DNA of 64,000 nucleotides from Reticulascus tulasneorum. Lineage: Eukaryota > Ascomycota > Sordariomycetes > Glomerellales > Reticulascaceae. The stretch spans positions 1,674,001 to 1,738,000 of the forward strand of contig LSAX01000011.1 of the NCBI GenBank assembly GCA_001557505.1, given 5' to 3'. The position numbers were made by a program, and so were the translations under genes. The number at the start of each line of letters is the position of its first letter. Position 1 is the stretch's first letter. Of the stretch, positions 10,232-23,713 are shown piece after piece. Under the pieces are notes generated by a model. That model was not told where the DNA came from. It saw nothing but the letters and a program-made list of their open reading frames with translations, and ran no database searches.

Positions 10232-12517
10232 ATGGCGAGCTGGTTTGAGAGGGGCCGGCCAGCCATTTTCAAAGCTCTTGCCGCAGTATGTGATCAAATT
10301 GACACGGATTTGAACATAGGTACATACGACGAGCCACCTCCTTCCCTTAGGTTCCGCCTATCTAACAACTCACCAGAGCTCCAAGACAGAGATCAAATAC
10401 GTGAAAACAGGCTGGTTACTGAAGAGCTTGAGATATTGAGAAGCCGAGCTAGCGAGGTGGACCGACTTGAAGAAGAAAATCGGACACTCCGGGCGAAGCT
10501 GCTCCGCTTCCACCAAGACCAACGATGTGCGGAGACTGCAAAACAAAGCCCCAATGCAGTCCTTTCTGCCAATGGAAATGGCCAGGATCCCAGCCCAACG
10601 CGAAACCGAGGTCCAGTTCCGCCTGTTCCTGTTAACCAGCCTGTTGCACCAACACCTCCACCTACCGTGCCAATTGCAAATGTGGATGGGGAGGTTGACG
10701 TGCTACGGGAAAGCCAAAAGCTGAATCAAGCATTCAAGAAGCTGGGCGAAAATTACAGACGAGTTACAGGCGAATATCGCAAGCAGAAGACGGAGATCCG
10801 GCAATGGGAGGCTTATTCCAAACGGCTCGAGTTCAAGCTTGAAGCTCTCGAGCAGAAGTATGGGGCCTTGCCTTCGGACGCCCTATCCGAGAATGGCATC
10901 TCAAAACCACGAGAACGGCGGCCAAGTCCAACCGACGAGTTGACACCAGGTGCAAATCAAGAACAACCAGATATGGCCTCTAGCTTCACATCAGATGCCG
11001 GATCTGCTTCTAGGACAACTGCACGGGAAGCTTTTGGACACCGTGGTGTGCATGGTAGCCGCATAATCTCAGGATATAGTAAGATAGGTTCCCAGAGCGA
11101 ACCGCCGCCAGATTCAACCGAGGGAGACACAACAGATGGTGATAAGGATGCAAATGTTATCAACCTCCCTCCCCTGCCGAGAATCGCTCTCGATTATAGG
11201 GTACCAGAGGTAAAGGCCGAGCCCTCCTCTGATGGTCCTGTCATAGTATCAGAACGGTGCATTCGGAAACGAAAATATCCTCCTGGATCTGTAATCGATG
11301 AGCCCGAGACTCGCAGAGTCAAGTTGGAACACAGTAGCTCCGATCCAGCTGCGACTGGTGAGCGTCACGACGCTTCAACCCAAGACAGCATGGATCTCGA
11401 TGAAGTTGGCCAAAGGCTGACCACGCCAAGGAAACAAAAGCATCTGCCTCGTTTTCTCGCTGAGCAATTGAGAGCTGGCGGGCCGCCTGTGTTTGTCAGG
11501 CCTGAACCAGGCTTTCAATCAGTCACGAAATCATTTCCGGAAGTGTCTGCCCTAACACCCATGAATCCCAACATGCGATTACTTCGAACTTACGGAACGA
11601 AGTCGGTGGACAGACCTTTTAAGAAGGGGCTCTCTGAAGGAATATCGACGTTGGCAGAAGACGGAGCTACCTACAAAACGCATCCAAATGCGCAACGATG
11701 TGGTGACACCACTCGAACTCCCCAAACGAGAGGCCGATTGGATACGCTCCTGAACATTCCATCCCCAGGACAGGGAGAGTCAGCAATAATTCGATCGGCT
11801 CCACGTCTCCGAGATAATATGCGAACAACTGTTGGCGGCCCTCACGCTCCCGAACGACGCGCACTGCCATTTGAGAAGGAAGGTAGGGAGAAGGCGATGA
11901 CCACGACACCAGCCAACAAAGGAGCAACTGAGAAAGCACAGGCATCAACTGGAAGTAAAGCATCCCCTAGACAGCCTGCGACCAAGCCTAGATCATCCCT
12001 CCGATCGAAGGCTCCAGCGACCTTACGATTAGAGGACTTCAAGATCAACCCAAAATCCAATGATGGGCAGGACTATGCCTTCTCTGATGTTGTGAGAAGC
12101 AAGGATGATCGTGCATGCTTACAAGGCTGTACTGATCTAGACTGCTGTGGTAAGCAATTCAGAGCTCTGGCTCTGGCTCAACAAAACAGTCTAGAGCGCA
12201 GCCAGATTGAGGATATGAAGCTATTCGAGGATTATCTTGGTGATCGAATCAGCATTGTGTGGGGTATGTCCAAGGAACAAAAGGAGGATCTGTGGCTAGA
12301 GGCAAAAACGTGGCAATTGGCAAATCAACTGGGGAAACATCGACATCGATACTCACGGATGCGATCCCCACCAGGATTCTGGAGAGCTGACTTTCCGAGT
12401 ACGCAGGAGATACAAGAGGAGAAGCAGGAGGCGGGACAGCGGGAGAACAAGATGATACGGGAGCGGTATAGGGAAGCGATGAGACCAGGAGGTCGATGGC
12501 TTTTTAGGGATGAGTGA
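10232..12517 (+). CDS. sae2: DNA end-resection factor, Sae2/CtIP/Ctp1 family
   Basis: A single-exon gene of 761 aa. The C-terminus carries the diagnostic Sae2/CtIP block RHRYSRMRSPPGFW followed by DFPSTQE (residues 704-726). Its Ser712-Pro corresponds to the CDK-phosphorylated site of the family (yeast Sae2 Ser267, human CtIP Thr847). A Cys-rich block (CLQGCTDLDCC, 629-639) precedes it. The N-terminal 60-110 residues and about 165-210 look like coiled coils, matching the tetramerisation region of CtIP. The middle is long, polar and low in conservation, with many S/TP and S/TQ sites. Family role: it stimulates the Mre11 nuclease of MRX/MRN to start resection of double-strand breaks and to clear protein-blocked ends, in mitosis and meiosis, in the nucleus. 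Confidence 0.9.
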   Translation: MASWFERGRPAIFKALAAVCDQIDTDLNIGTYDEPPPSLRFRLSNNSPELQDRDQIRENRLVTEELEILRSRASEVDRLEEENRTLRAKLLRFHQDQRCAETAKQSPNAVLSANGNGQDPSPTRNRGPVPPVPVNQPVAPTPPPTVPIANVDGEVDVLRESQKLNQAFKKLGENYRRVTGEYRKQKTEIRQWEAYSKRLEFKLEALEQKYGALPSDALSENGISKPRERRPSPTDELTPGANQEQPDMASSFTSDAGSASRTTAREAFGHRGVHGSRIISGYSKIGSQSEPPPDSTEGDTTDGDKDANVINLPPLPRIALDYRVPEVKAEPSSDGPVIVSERCIRKRKYPPGSVIDEPETRRVKLEHSSSDPAATGERHDASTQDSMDLDEVGQRLTTPRKQKHLPRFLAEQLRAGGPPVFVRPEPGFQSVTKSFPEVSALTPMNPNMRLLRTYGTKSVDRPFKKGLSEGISTLAEDGATYKTHPNAQRCGDTTRTPQTRGRLDTLLNIPSPGQGESAIIRSAPRLRDNMRTTVGGPHAPERRALPFEKEGREKAMTTTPANKGATEKAQASTGSKASPRQPATKPRSSLRSKAPATLRLEDFKINPKSNDGQDYAFSDVVRSKDDRACLQGCTDLDCCGKQFRALALAQQNSLERSQIEDMKLFEDYLGDRISIVWGMSKEQKEDLWLEAKTWQLANQLGKHRHRYSRMRSPPGFWRADFPSTQEIQEEKQEAGQRENKMIRERYREAMRPGGRWLFRDE

Positions 12518-13561
12518 TTGATGAGGCCGCGATCGTGAAACTTTCATACCCTTCCATAGTTTAAGCTGGGTGGAATTGGGGTGATTTGGCTGACTGCAGT
12601 CACACGTTAAGAGAAGACATTTCAGAAGTAACTACTAGCTGAGATGCAGCATTGTTTACAGCAAGTGATAACGGTTACCAATTTCATTGGTATTTGATGA
12701 GAATAGTACAGGTCTAAGCTGTATCTATCTTCCTGCCTCGTCGGAAGATCATTCTGCGGCTCATTTTCGGTTTCGGTTGATGTGAGGGTCTGCGGCTTTT
12801 GGGACAAAGCTCTCCCCTTCGTGTATTTGTTGTCATTGCTGCATCTCCCTAAGTTGTTCATTCTTCTGTTCGGTCAGCCGTCTACCTTGTCTATGCCTTC
12901 CAAGCCTGATCTATGGCATTAGAACTTGAGTCATTCCAAAATGGGGCACGCTAGGACCTTGCGAGCAGACTGGTGCGTTAGGGATGTCCGGAGATGAATG
13001 TGGCCAAGGACACATGCCGGTCCGTGCCCTATATTGGCTATAGGAATTCATATCTCCGGAAGTCAAATGGGTTCAAATAGGTAGTTATCCGCAATAACGG
13101 ACGTTTCCGTCATTGCGCTAGCGCATTCTATTCACCCTTAGCAAGCAGCAACCGGCTTAATAAATTTTGTTTCTCCAAATTGCGGCCAAGCTCCAACAAC
13201 GACGTCTCTTGAACCTTCTCTCACGCTTCTTCATAACGTTCCTTTGCCTACGCGCCACCTCTTTTCTTCGCAACTGGTTTTATATGGGCTCCTAGTTGAT
13301 CCTTTATGAAATTACTGCATTCCTTTCTGAACGTGAAAGTCGTTTCGAGTTGGCATTGAGACCAACCTGCCTCGCGCAAATCCCCGACGCGATACAGACG
13401 AGCGAAACAACGATCCAACCAACCCTGTGGCCCCGGCACCAAGATTGCCGACGAACTATATTGGCATATTCCGAGTCGCGCGAGTTCAGGTTGCAACAGG
13501 CTAGCAGTGGCAGGTCCAGCGTGGACGGCCACTACAATTACACGATTCCCAAGCCGGCAGG
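12518..13561. other. Intergenic region upstream of the Ubp3/USP10 gene
   Basis: About 1 kb with the 3' end of SAE2 and the presumed promoter and 5' UTR of the deubiquitinase gene. The last 350 bases are pyrimidine-rich in patches, as is common for fungal 5' UTRs. Nothing else is identified. Confidence 0.5.
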
Positions 13562-16538
13562 ATGAACAATCGTCATCTGCCGGCTGGGCCAGCCATGCAG
13601 GGCGGTGGAGGACCAGGAACCCCCGGCGGAGTTGAGATGGGTTCTGGTCCCGGTGGAGGACCGAGAGGTCGAAGGGGCGCGCCCCCTCCGGCCCCTTACC
13701 CGGCTCACCACTATCAGCATGTCAATCCGATGTACTCCAACTATATGAACCCATATGCCGGCCAGTACTATCACCACCAGATGCCGCCACCGCAGTACCA
13801 GAACGGAGGCATACCCTCGGGCTATATGCATTACCAACAGCAGCCATATGCTCGATCGCCTCCAGCCATGCAGCAATACGTCCCTATGGTTGGAGTTAGC
13901 GTCCCCCAAGCCTATCCTCGACCGGCTCCACAATCGCCTGCACTTTCGACACCATACCAACCGCCTCCTGCACCTGCACCACTTCCTCCGCAAACACCAT
14001 CCTCAACCCACTCTTCCCAAGCAATTCCTGTACAACAGTCGCCCATAACACCGCAAACGAGAGAACCGATACCTCCAGCTGCACCTGCCGAACCAACTCC
14101 AGAGCCAGTCAAGCCTAGAGAGCCTTTCCGGGCTCCTGTAAGTTATATCTCTCTTAACAAGGCGTCAGTGCTAACCAGGTCAAATAGTTGCCATGGCTCT
14201 CACACCCGGAAGTACCATTTCCTTCGAAGGGTTTGCGGTCGAGAAGACGGAGAAGGATATTGATTGCGGGAGATGAAGACGTGACTCTCCCGGAGCAACA
14301 CGGAGGATCGGACCCGCTAGAACAAGCGATGAGCCAAACGTCCACAACAGATGACTCGCATCTTGATGATTCAACATCTACACCGATCTCGACGCTGGCA
14401 AAACTCGCCGATCCAACCACTCCTGTCCCTCGGACCGAGACTCCTGCAACCGACCCAATCTCGGAAGATGCTTCCGTCAAAGCCACAACTGCCCCTTCAA
14501 CTGCCACGCAAGGGGAGAATGGACGGCCAGTCACGAGCAGTTCCAACATTTCGTCAACCGACGGTGGACGACCAACATCCCGTCCAGCTATTCCAGTTGT
14601 CCCGATTATCCCAGCGATACCCAAGAGCAGTCCGAAGGACAGCAAGATATCTAGCGTGGAGAAGGGCCAGGCCAGCGAGAAGGTATCGGCAGCTGCATCC
14701 GCACAACAAGCTCCAGATACTGCAGTGGAGGAGGAACCACTTACAGCAACCCTTGTTGAAGATGCAGCACCACCGGGCTGGAACGCGCCATCTGCTCCGA
14801 AGTTGTGGACAGGGTTGTTTTCTAGCACAGCGGCTGCAGCGGCCTCGAGAGCACAGCCCGGCGTAAATGGAGCTTCCGGCACAACAACGCCACCAAATGG
14901 TGCTTCTACGCCTCAAGGTACTCAACCGACAAATGCGGCCATGGTCAAATTCTCTGTCGCAAATGCCAGCTCCTTGTCAGCAGCTATTAAAGCATATCGG
15001 GTTGGATCAGGCGACAAACTTGCATTCCTAGAGCCCAGAGGGCTGATAAATACTGGGAATATGTGCTACATGAATTCGGTAAGTAGCTGGTCTGCCCTGT
15101 CATTGGTACTTGCGCTGACCCCTATAGGTGTTACAAGTTTTGCTTTTCTGCGTACCGTTCTATGACTTTCTAGAACAAGTCAACAAGAACGCGGCCCATA
15201 GTTTCAAGAGTGAGACGCCACTCATCGATGCCATGTAAGTTTGGTTGATTTGACATGTCAGTCTGACTCACTACTGACATGATATTACAGGACTATGTTT
15301 ATGAGGGAGTTTCGAGTTATCGATGCCGCCGGGTCAACCGACCAACTTCGACGGCGACTGAAGAATGAAGAACTAGAGCAATATGGCGAGCCATTCATCC
15401 CTGAGTTCGTGTACGATTGCATTAGAACCCTTCCACGGTTCGCAAGCATGAGGGTAAGAGCATCTTGATCACTTCCGGGCCATGAATTTTATAGTGCTAA
15501 CGAGTCTAACAGCGGGGCCATCAACAAGATGCTGAAGAGTTTCTTGGGTTCCTCCTACAGGCTCTCGATGATGAGTGTGTCCAATTAATGGGTGCCAGTG
15601 CTCCGGTCCCAGCTCCATCCACCTCTTCGGCAAGCGCCGCCAGTGACGTTGTTGATTCTTCGGACGGTTGGTTTGAGGTCGGGTCGAAGCAGCGGCCTGC
15701 CGTTACGCGTTCTTCTGGGGCCAGCTCATCTTCGCCAATCACCAGGATATTTGGTGGCTTGCTCAGATCCGAGCTCAAGATTCCAGGGTTGAAGGACTCC
15801 ATTACTACCGAGCCTTTCCAGCCCCTGCAGCTTGACATTGATTCTCCTAGCATTCGTAACATTGTCGATGCGATGAAGGGCTTGACTCGAGCTGAGACTG
15901 TTCACGGAGACTTTAGATCTCCGAGAGGCAAGGATGTTGGAGCCCAGAAACAAGTTCTGATTGAGTCGCTACCGCCTGTCCTCATCCTGCACCTTAAGCG
16001 ATTCCAGTTTGATGCAGAAGGCGGGACAATGAAGATCTGGAAAAAGGTTGGATATCCGCTTGAGCTCGAGATTCCTCGCGAAGTGCTATCACGCCAGAAG
16101 CGCAATAGCATTCTCGCGGAGGGTGTTGGGATGCCCAAGTACAGACTGATTGCTGTAGTCTATCACCATGGCAAAAATGCTAGCGGAGGCCACTACACAG
16201 TGGATGTGCGCCGACAAGATGGGCGCGAATGGATTCGTCTCGACGACACGGTCATTCGACGAGTACGGAGTGAGGACGTAGCAGAAGGTGGTTCCGAAGA
16301 GGAAGCATCGAAAGACAGCCGCAAGGAGGGAAATTCCCGGGATACCTCGACAAATCGGTATGCAGCCATGAACGAGGAGGAGGGAGGGGACGAAGAGGGG
16401 ACGTTCACCAAAGTCAACGGGAGCAAGCGGTGGAGCAGCGTTGTCAATGGAGGAGCTGCTCAGTCAAAAGGCAAGCAGGCCAAGGACAACATCAAGGATA
16501 ACAAGGTGGCCTACCTACTCTTCTACCAGCGAATGTAG
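13562..16538 (+). CDS. Ubiquitin carboxyl-terminal hydrolase, Ubp3/USP10 type
   Basis: Five exons (13562-14137, 14188-15078, 15128-15234, 15291-15453, 15513-16538) give 920 aa. Residues 1-190 are a Pro/Gln/Tyr/Gly-rich low-complexity tail. Residues 200-460 are Ser/Thr/Pro-rich and disordered. The USP catalytic domain begins at about 475 with the Cys box GLINTGNMCYMNS (nucleophile Cys485), has the QQDAEEF block near 585, and ends with the His box ASGGHYTVDV (His806) and LDDTVI (Asp823/824). A long Ser-rich insert separates the two halves. Family role: a cysteine protease that removes ubiquitin. Yeast Ubp3 with Bre5 acts in vesicle trafficking, ribophagy and stress signalling, and human USP10 binds G3BP. 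I assign the Ubp3/USP10 branch from overall layout and Cys-box wording; the USP class itself is certain. Confidence 0.92.
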
Positions 16539-17267
16539 CCCCAACTCTGGGTCGACAACGAAGAAGCGGGCAGTTCATCGAAGCAAAGTCCATCACTGGG
16601 CCGAGGCTGGAGTATACTTTGGCCGTTGCGCGGCATTCGGGACGGGGCTAAAGCTCGGGGGCTTCAAGCAGTGCAGTGTTTCAGCCGAAGGGAAAAGTCA
16701 CCATCGGGACTGCAAAAGGCGAAGGCGAAGAAGAACGGGAAGACGAAGTAGAAGAAGAGAGGAAGAAGAAGAAGAAGAAGAGAAGGCCGTACAGCGCCAT
16801 AAATTCTCGGATTAATCTCAAAACGCAGGCTACTGCAATCCTATGCGCATCTAGGCGAGAAGGCGGCTCTCCATATGGGGATGGCGATGATTGCCGCCCT
16901 GCCAACACAATCCATGTATTCATGATAGGACATAGTACCCCCTGTAAAATAAAATCGTTCTTGACAGAAATTCGGTGATCTGTAGGATGATCTCAGTGCA
17001 GTCTGACTCGAGATCCTACCAGCTGTGACCTGCTAATGTACGTGGTGTGAGATGTTGGTATTATTACGAAATGTCCGTCCATTTAAACGGCGTGAGACAA
17101 GTGGGGGTTTTTGGGATCCTGGCATTTTCTATATCTGCTCATCTCATCCGAAGGCCGTCATCTCCAAGCCCACCCGTACTTTACTTGGTTATATCACCAG
17201 TCGAGGAAGAGTATTTTGAAGAGATTAGCAGTTATCCAAAAGTTCGTCCGCGAAAAGACCTGCTAGC
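16539..17267. other. Intergenic region between USP and DUF952 genes
   Basis: About 730 bp. The first 250 bp are probably the 3' UTR of the deubiquitinase gene and contain the GAA-rich tract at 16719-16787. The rest is the presumed promoter of the DUF952 gene. No gene is seen. Confidence 0.5.
16719..16787. repeat. GAA-rich purine tract
   Basis: An almost pure purine stretch made of GAA/GAG/GAC-like triplets, ending in an uninterrupted AAG run. It follows the USP gene stop codon by about 180 bp and is in no supported coding frame. Confidence 0.8.
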
Positions 17268-17786
17268 ATGTCTCGGCCAGCGACCCTCCCACAGTACGTC
17301 TACAAAATCGTGCCGTCCGCACCGCCGACGCCTCTACCGGAGACATATCCTTTATCAGAGCTCGACAAGAACGATGGGTTCATCCACTTGAGCACGGCTT
17401 CACAAGTATGCCCTCTCTAGAACTCGCATCCTCCAGTCCCTCTACCTCTTATGCCAGATATAACATCTCACACCGTCCCTCTCTGTTTCCATCCCCGTCA
17501 CTCGCAGCTCCCACCGTCTTGACGTGTTCCTCTCATGTAAAACTCACACCTCCAGATCCCCATCACAGCAGATCTCTTCTTCGCCGACACGCCCCAGATC
17601 TGGGTCATCAAGCTGCCATTCGCCAAGTTCGAAGCCGGCATCAAGTGGGAGGTTCCTGACAACGACGGCTGTCCACACTTGTACGGCATGGATTTTGGCA
17701 AGGAGGATATTGTGGACACCAAGGGGTTTGAGCGAGGGCAGGGGAAGTGGAGCGAGGCGTTGAAAGGGGATTCTTGGCTTGTGTGA
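17268..17786 (+). CDS. DUF952 family protein
   Basis: Two exons (17268-17405, 17556-17786) give 122 aa. The N-terminal half contains YVYKIVPSA and the hallmark DGFIHLSTASQ (residues 36-46). The C-terminal half has ADLFFADTPQIWVIKL, a CPHLYG block and a final KGDSWLV. These match the DUF952 family of small, mostly alpha/beta proteins found in bacteria and fungi, whose fold resembles ADP-ribosyltransferases. The biochemical role is unknown. The 150-bp intron is longer than most here. It converges with the NUP85 gene, leaving only 164 bp between the two stop codons. Confidence 0.85.
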
Positions 17787-17950
17787 GTCTACTGGCAGAC
17801 AGAAAGGCTAGTCATCTACAGTAGCATGGAAGAGCAGGAGCTGTAAATTAAGTGTTCATGCTCCTGTGAAGTTTATGAGAACTATCCCTTGTTCCTCGAC
17901 TTATTTTACAATTCTACAACATGAGTCAACCAGACACACAGACGCATTGC

Positions 17951-20900
17951 TTAGTAGATGGCCACATTATCCGCCTCGGCCAGCCACAACTTTGCCAAAT
18001 CCTTTGACAAGCTCAATCTCAGAATCCGCAGCATCTGCTCCGCTGATGCATTCGCCAAGAGTCCCGATCTCCAATCCCACCCGCGCTTCACATTCGCCTT
18101 CGACAGGGCGCTGCCGCTGATGGAGCGGTGCAGCTGCGAGGCCAGCATCGAACTGCCACTCATGATGTAGCTGCTCCCACTTAGGGAAGAGGTACTCTTC
18201 TTCATGAGGTCGGCAGGCGTGGAGCCCTTCAGACCCTGCGCCGAAGCGAGGACCAACTTAAAGAACTCGTCCGCTGCATTGAATACCTTGGAGCCCACCG
18301 TCTGGATATCTTCGATGGCTTTTAAGAGTGTATCCATTTGCTCGAGCGTGATAACGGTCGGGTCTTGGTTCACTAACGGCAGAGCCTCGCCCAATAAGGC
18401 GAGGAGGAAATCCTCGCTGACCACTGCGTCTCGAGACTCGTCGTATAGACCTCCACGGATGTTGTCGTCGGAGCTAGCAATGACAGCAATAAGTGCGGTA
18501 GCTGCTTGCCGACGAAGTGAAAGAGATCGAGAAGCCGACCCTTCAGCTAAGCCTTCGGTGTCGCGGATTTCATAGAATTTTCGCAGCGTGGCATATCCAG
18601 AGAGCATTTTGCCCAGTAACTGGGCTGCTTCAAGATCTTGGGCGGCGTATTGCTCCAAGGTTGCGGTTCGGTCTGTGAGGAGTTTATGGAGGTGGCCATC
18701 AAGCTCGTTATTCGGTGGGTAAACAGTGGATTGCAGTAGGGAGTATGACATGAGCAGGTTGAGGACCTCTCGAACTCTGCCCGGCCGATGCGATAGTGCA
18801 TAGTACCATAATGCCTCGCCATATCTGTGAGAGTCTTTTGCCAGGATTTCCGCATATGTCTTGGATATATTAGCTCTCGGTCATGAAAGGTTATCAGAAG
18901 ATCAGCTCGCTTACCTCTGCTGTCTCCTCAGCATATGTGATCATGCCGAGGTCGTTCAATATTCTCCAAATCTTATCCACAGTCGCACTGGAGTCGACGT
19001 CAATCGTTTCGAGGATATCACGCAATAACTCCCCAACCATCTCTTCCGATCGTTCAGCAGAGTCCATTCGGCCCAACACACGAATCGCCATTTCCCAGCC
19101 ACCATCTGGTCCAGAAAGTTGTTCAATGCCAGCCAGTTCTCTTGCGTAGTGAATCAGTGTAGTGTCCTTGATTCCCTCTAGCTCATCTGCGCCTTGAGGT
19201 TTTACACCCAGTATTTCTAGGTCGTCCATGTCCAGACTGTCCATGCCAATGAGATTTGGCGGCTCGGGTTTCGGCAGCCATTGGCCAAGAGATGCCAACT
19301 CAGCCACAGCGGAAGCGATAGGAAGAGACCAAGCGCGCAGTATCCCTATGACGGCGGCAAAGTTTCCCTCAAACGCGCACGCAATTGCAACCTCGACGGG
19401 GTTCATGGCGTTGAAGTGGAAATCGGACTCGACGACAGTATGGAACGACTGTGACAAACGGTCGAAGTAGCTTTCGGGGCTAGGGAAGTGATGCGGGAGC
19501 CGTAGGCTCTGTGACCGGGACATTCGAAGACTCTTGCGTTGATCTTTGGCCTCCTCAAACCAGCCGAACAGGCCGATGGTGGCTTCGCACCAGTCCTGCG
19601 CTGTTTCTAGGATAGCATCAGGACTTCCGAGAACGATCTGATAGACTGTCTGCAGATGCTCATAGATATCCCACGGTACTTGGCTCTCAGCTTTTCTGGC
19701 GAGTCGAGCCAGTGACGGTCTTCCTCTTGCGCTGTCGTCACTATCAGTGCCAAACTGACCTCGATCTTTGCCTTCGGCAAACCGCTGTAGCTTGTCTAGT
19801 GAGCCCTTGGCCTGGATTCGGTACAATGTCCAGTCACTGCTATAGATGTCCCAATTGCCTCGGGTTCCCGGGGACATTGCTAGCATGTCGCATGTAATGC
19901 CAACAGCCCTCTCGAGATTTTCCAACGCCTTGCCAGTGTAAGCATGTTCGCCTCGAGGCCCTTTCCTTACGAATTCCCATCCCGCGCTCTGCAGCAGTTG
20001 AGATGCACCCGTGACATTACCACGAATGAGAGCACTGCACAGAGTCTGCCAGAAGAGACTGTGGCAGGCAGGGCTTGGTTTGTGTCGCAGGACGTCGCGA
20101 AGTTGATCAGGATACAGGTTGTGATTTCCTCTGATCCAATCAAAAAGAACTTCGGTCAACGGGGGTACTTTGAAGTCGTCGAAACTCTTCGCAAAGCGAG
20201 TATGATGGATCCGCAAGACTAGGTGAGCAACATATGCCGCCTTTTGAAATGGGTCCGCTTCCGGGCCTGGTCCAATCTCAGCGACATGTTCGCCTTCCGG
20301 TGGGGGTAGTTCGGCAGAGTATTCGTCCCACAGTTCGACCAGTGGAAGAGCAATGTTGGCCAGGGAGATATCCAGTTTTTCCGCATCGTCTTGGGCGCCA
20401 ATGCCCTCGTCATACAGACGGTTGACAAGCTCCTCTGTCTTCAGTACGACATCTGAAGATTCTGTAATCAGAGCAAGACCCATACCCTGGTAAAGATCCT
20501 TGGCCATTGATGCAAATTGGAAATCCCTTCTTCGACCAGAGATAGATCGATGGATTGAAGATGCACGGAATATATCTTCGGCCTCCTTTCGGATTCGCTC
20601 GTTGGCCGCGGGCGTCGCCAGCACCATGAGATCTGAATCTTCGGTCCCCAGACGATCATCGACATAAGGAGCGTTTTGATGCATGTTGAGAAACATGTCA
20701 TCATCCTCATCGCCTTCGGCATCTCCTGCCAAGTCAGCATCAATATATCTTCCCATTTCCGCCTCGATGTCTGGAGAGCCATCGTATTCCCCTTCCGCTT
20801 CCTCGTCGTCGTCATATTCGTCCTCATCATCGTCCTCATCGTCGGAAGGTATTTGGAAAGTGCCAGTTCGGTTGTCGCGAACCACTCCACCCCCACCAGC

Positions 20901-21263
20901 TGATCCATATTCCCTGCTCAAAGCAGACGGTTGTCGACCTTTGCTGCCTCGAATCGACTTGCCAAGAGGTTGTTGAGGGGAGCTATCGTTCCTGCCGAAA
21001 AGATTTCGATTCAGACCTCCTGCGCTAGGAGCCCCAAAGCTGGCAGGCTTTTGGGCCGTGACACCACGCATCATGGAGCTTCCCAGGTAGGAAGCGGAGG
21101 GGGCGCCAGCTGGGGTGAAAGAAGCTGCCGATGACGGAGGCGGGCCGGCAGGGGTCGTGGACGGATTATCGCCGAAGGGGAAGAGTCCAGATCCATTGCG
21201 CGAGCTCCTATCTGGCGTGGATGGCGAAGGACTATCGTCTGGAAAGGCGAATCTGTTTGGCAT
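17951..21263 (-). CDS. nup85: Nucleoporin Nup85
   Basis: Two exons (18915-21263, 17951-18859) give 1085 aa. The first 150 residues are Ser/Pro/Gly-rich and disordered (starting MPNRFAFPDDS), followed by a strongly acidic Asp/Glu segment at about 155-205. The remaining 850 residues are alpha-helical and carry Nup85 family blocks such as the RGNHNLYPDQL region and the HSLFWQTLCSALIRGN region. Family role: a structural alpha-solenoid subunit of the Y complex (Nup84/Nup107 complex), forming one short arm with Seh1 in the nuclear pore scaffold. The ATG at 21263 is chosen because the frame upstream offers only a GTG. The 55-bp intron has a CTAAT branch-like motif near its acceptor. Confidence 0.85.
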
Positions 21264-22292
21264 CGCGAGACCTGGGGAGGGACGGGACCTTGCGGCCACC
21301 TGATCCTTCCGCTATGCGCCGTTTCCTGTTGATTCGGGATATGTTGAAGCTGCAAGAAGATGTGAGGGTTGTTCTAAGCTATTTTGCCGATGAGTCGAGT
21401 TGTTCAACTGACTGCGCTGTGAAGGTTGGCGGGATCTTGATGTCTTTGGTCAGGACGCGCTTGGAATAAATTTTGGGAGGTTCGCGATCGCGGAAGAAGC
21501 CGGCCGCCCCTGTCAGCTCTAAAGGCATGCACTTGATCCACTAAAAACCTCCCAACTTACAGCGCCTTGGTCCGCCTTATTTTAGCAGGGGAGCCGCATT
21601 AGATATTGTATGGTTAAGTACGAATAGCTGGACATCCTTGTCGTCACATCTTTGCTTTGCTATGGACGCTTGGGTTCCTCTTTATCTGGTGTTATGGGAA
21701 TGCCACATCATACCTACAGTATCACATTCGTTTACAGGCAATCGCCACTGTATTTTGTTCCCATTATAGATATCCCATAAGCCTGATAGAGTAGGTAGTA
21801 GGAGGGAATGGCCAGTGTCCTCTCTTCATCTCGCAAGCAGATCTCCAAGCTCGTACTTGCTGAGGTCGTCTGGAGTACAGTGGATGCGGCACTTGGCAAG
21901 GCACGCATTCAGATCAAGAGGTCCGCGTTCTGGACTTGCGTCGGTATTCCTGCTTAGCAAGCTGCTTCACGTACGGCCAATTCCCTACTAATAATACTAA
22001 TGCATGATTGGGTTTTGCAGCGTCTCACTTGACCGGCTGTAATGACGACCACTAACCCCACATCTAGTTGGATTTGCAATGGCACATTTTTTTTTGGATC
22101 TCATCGCCGAACCCCCGAGAAAGAGCTGTGCTCCAAGGTGGGGTTAAAATCTCAGGTAGAACGGCAGTTCTGCATCACGGCTCCAGCAGCTCTGGATAAA
22201 TATCTTGCTTCGCCCACCCCTTGGACTGGCGAATTGGCATCTGTCCCATCCCAGCAGAGTTCTCTCTTCCAAATCTCATCCTAATAGCAACC
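21264..22292. other. Divergent intergenic region between NUP85 and SFA1
   Basis: About 1.0 kb shared upstream region of two divergent genes. No coding potential is supported. A T-rich tract at 22087-22095 is the only low-complexity element noted. Confidence 0.5.

Positions 22293-23713
<1,421 letters not shown>

Noticed and set aside
14154..14882. 242-codon minus-strand frame across the deubiquitinase gene
   Set aside because: Antisense of the Ser/Thr/Pro-rich exon 2; repetitive Ala/Val/Ser composition is a mirror of that bias.
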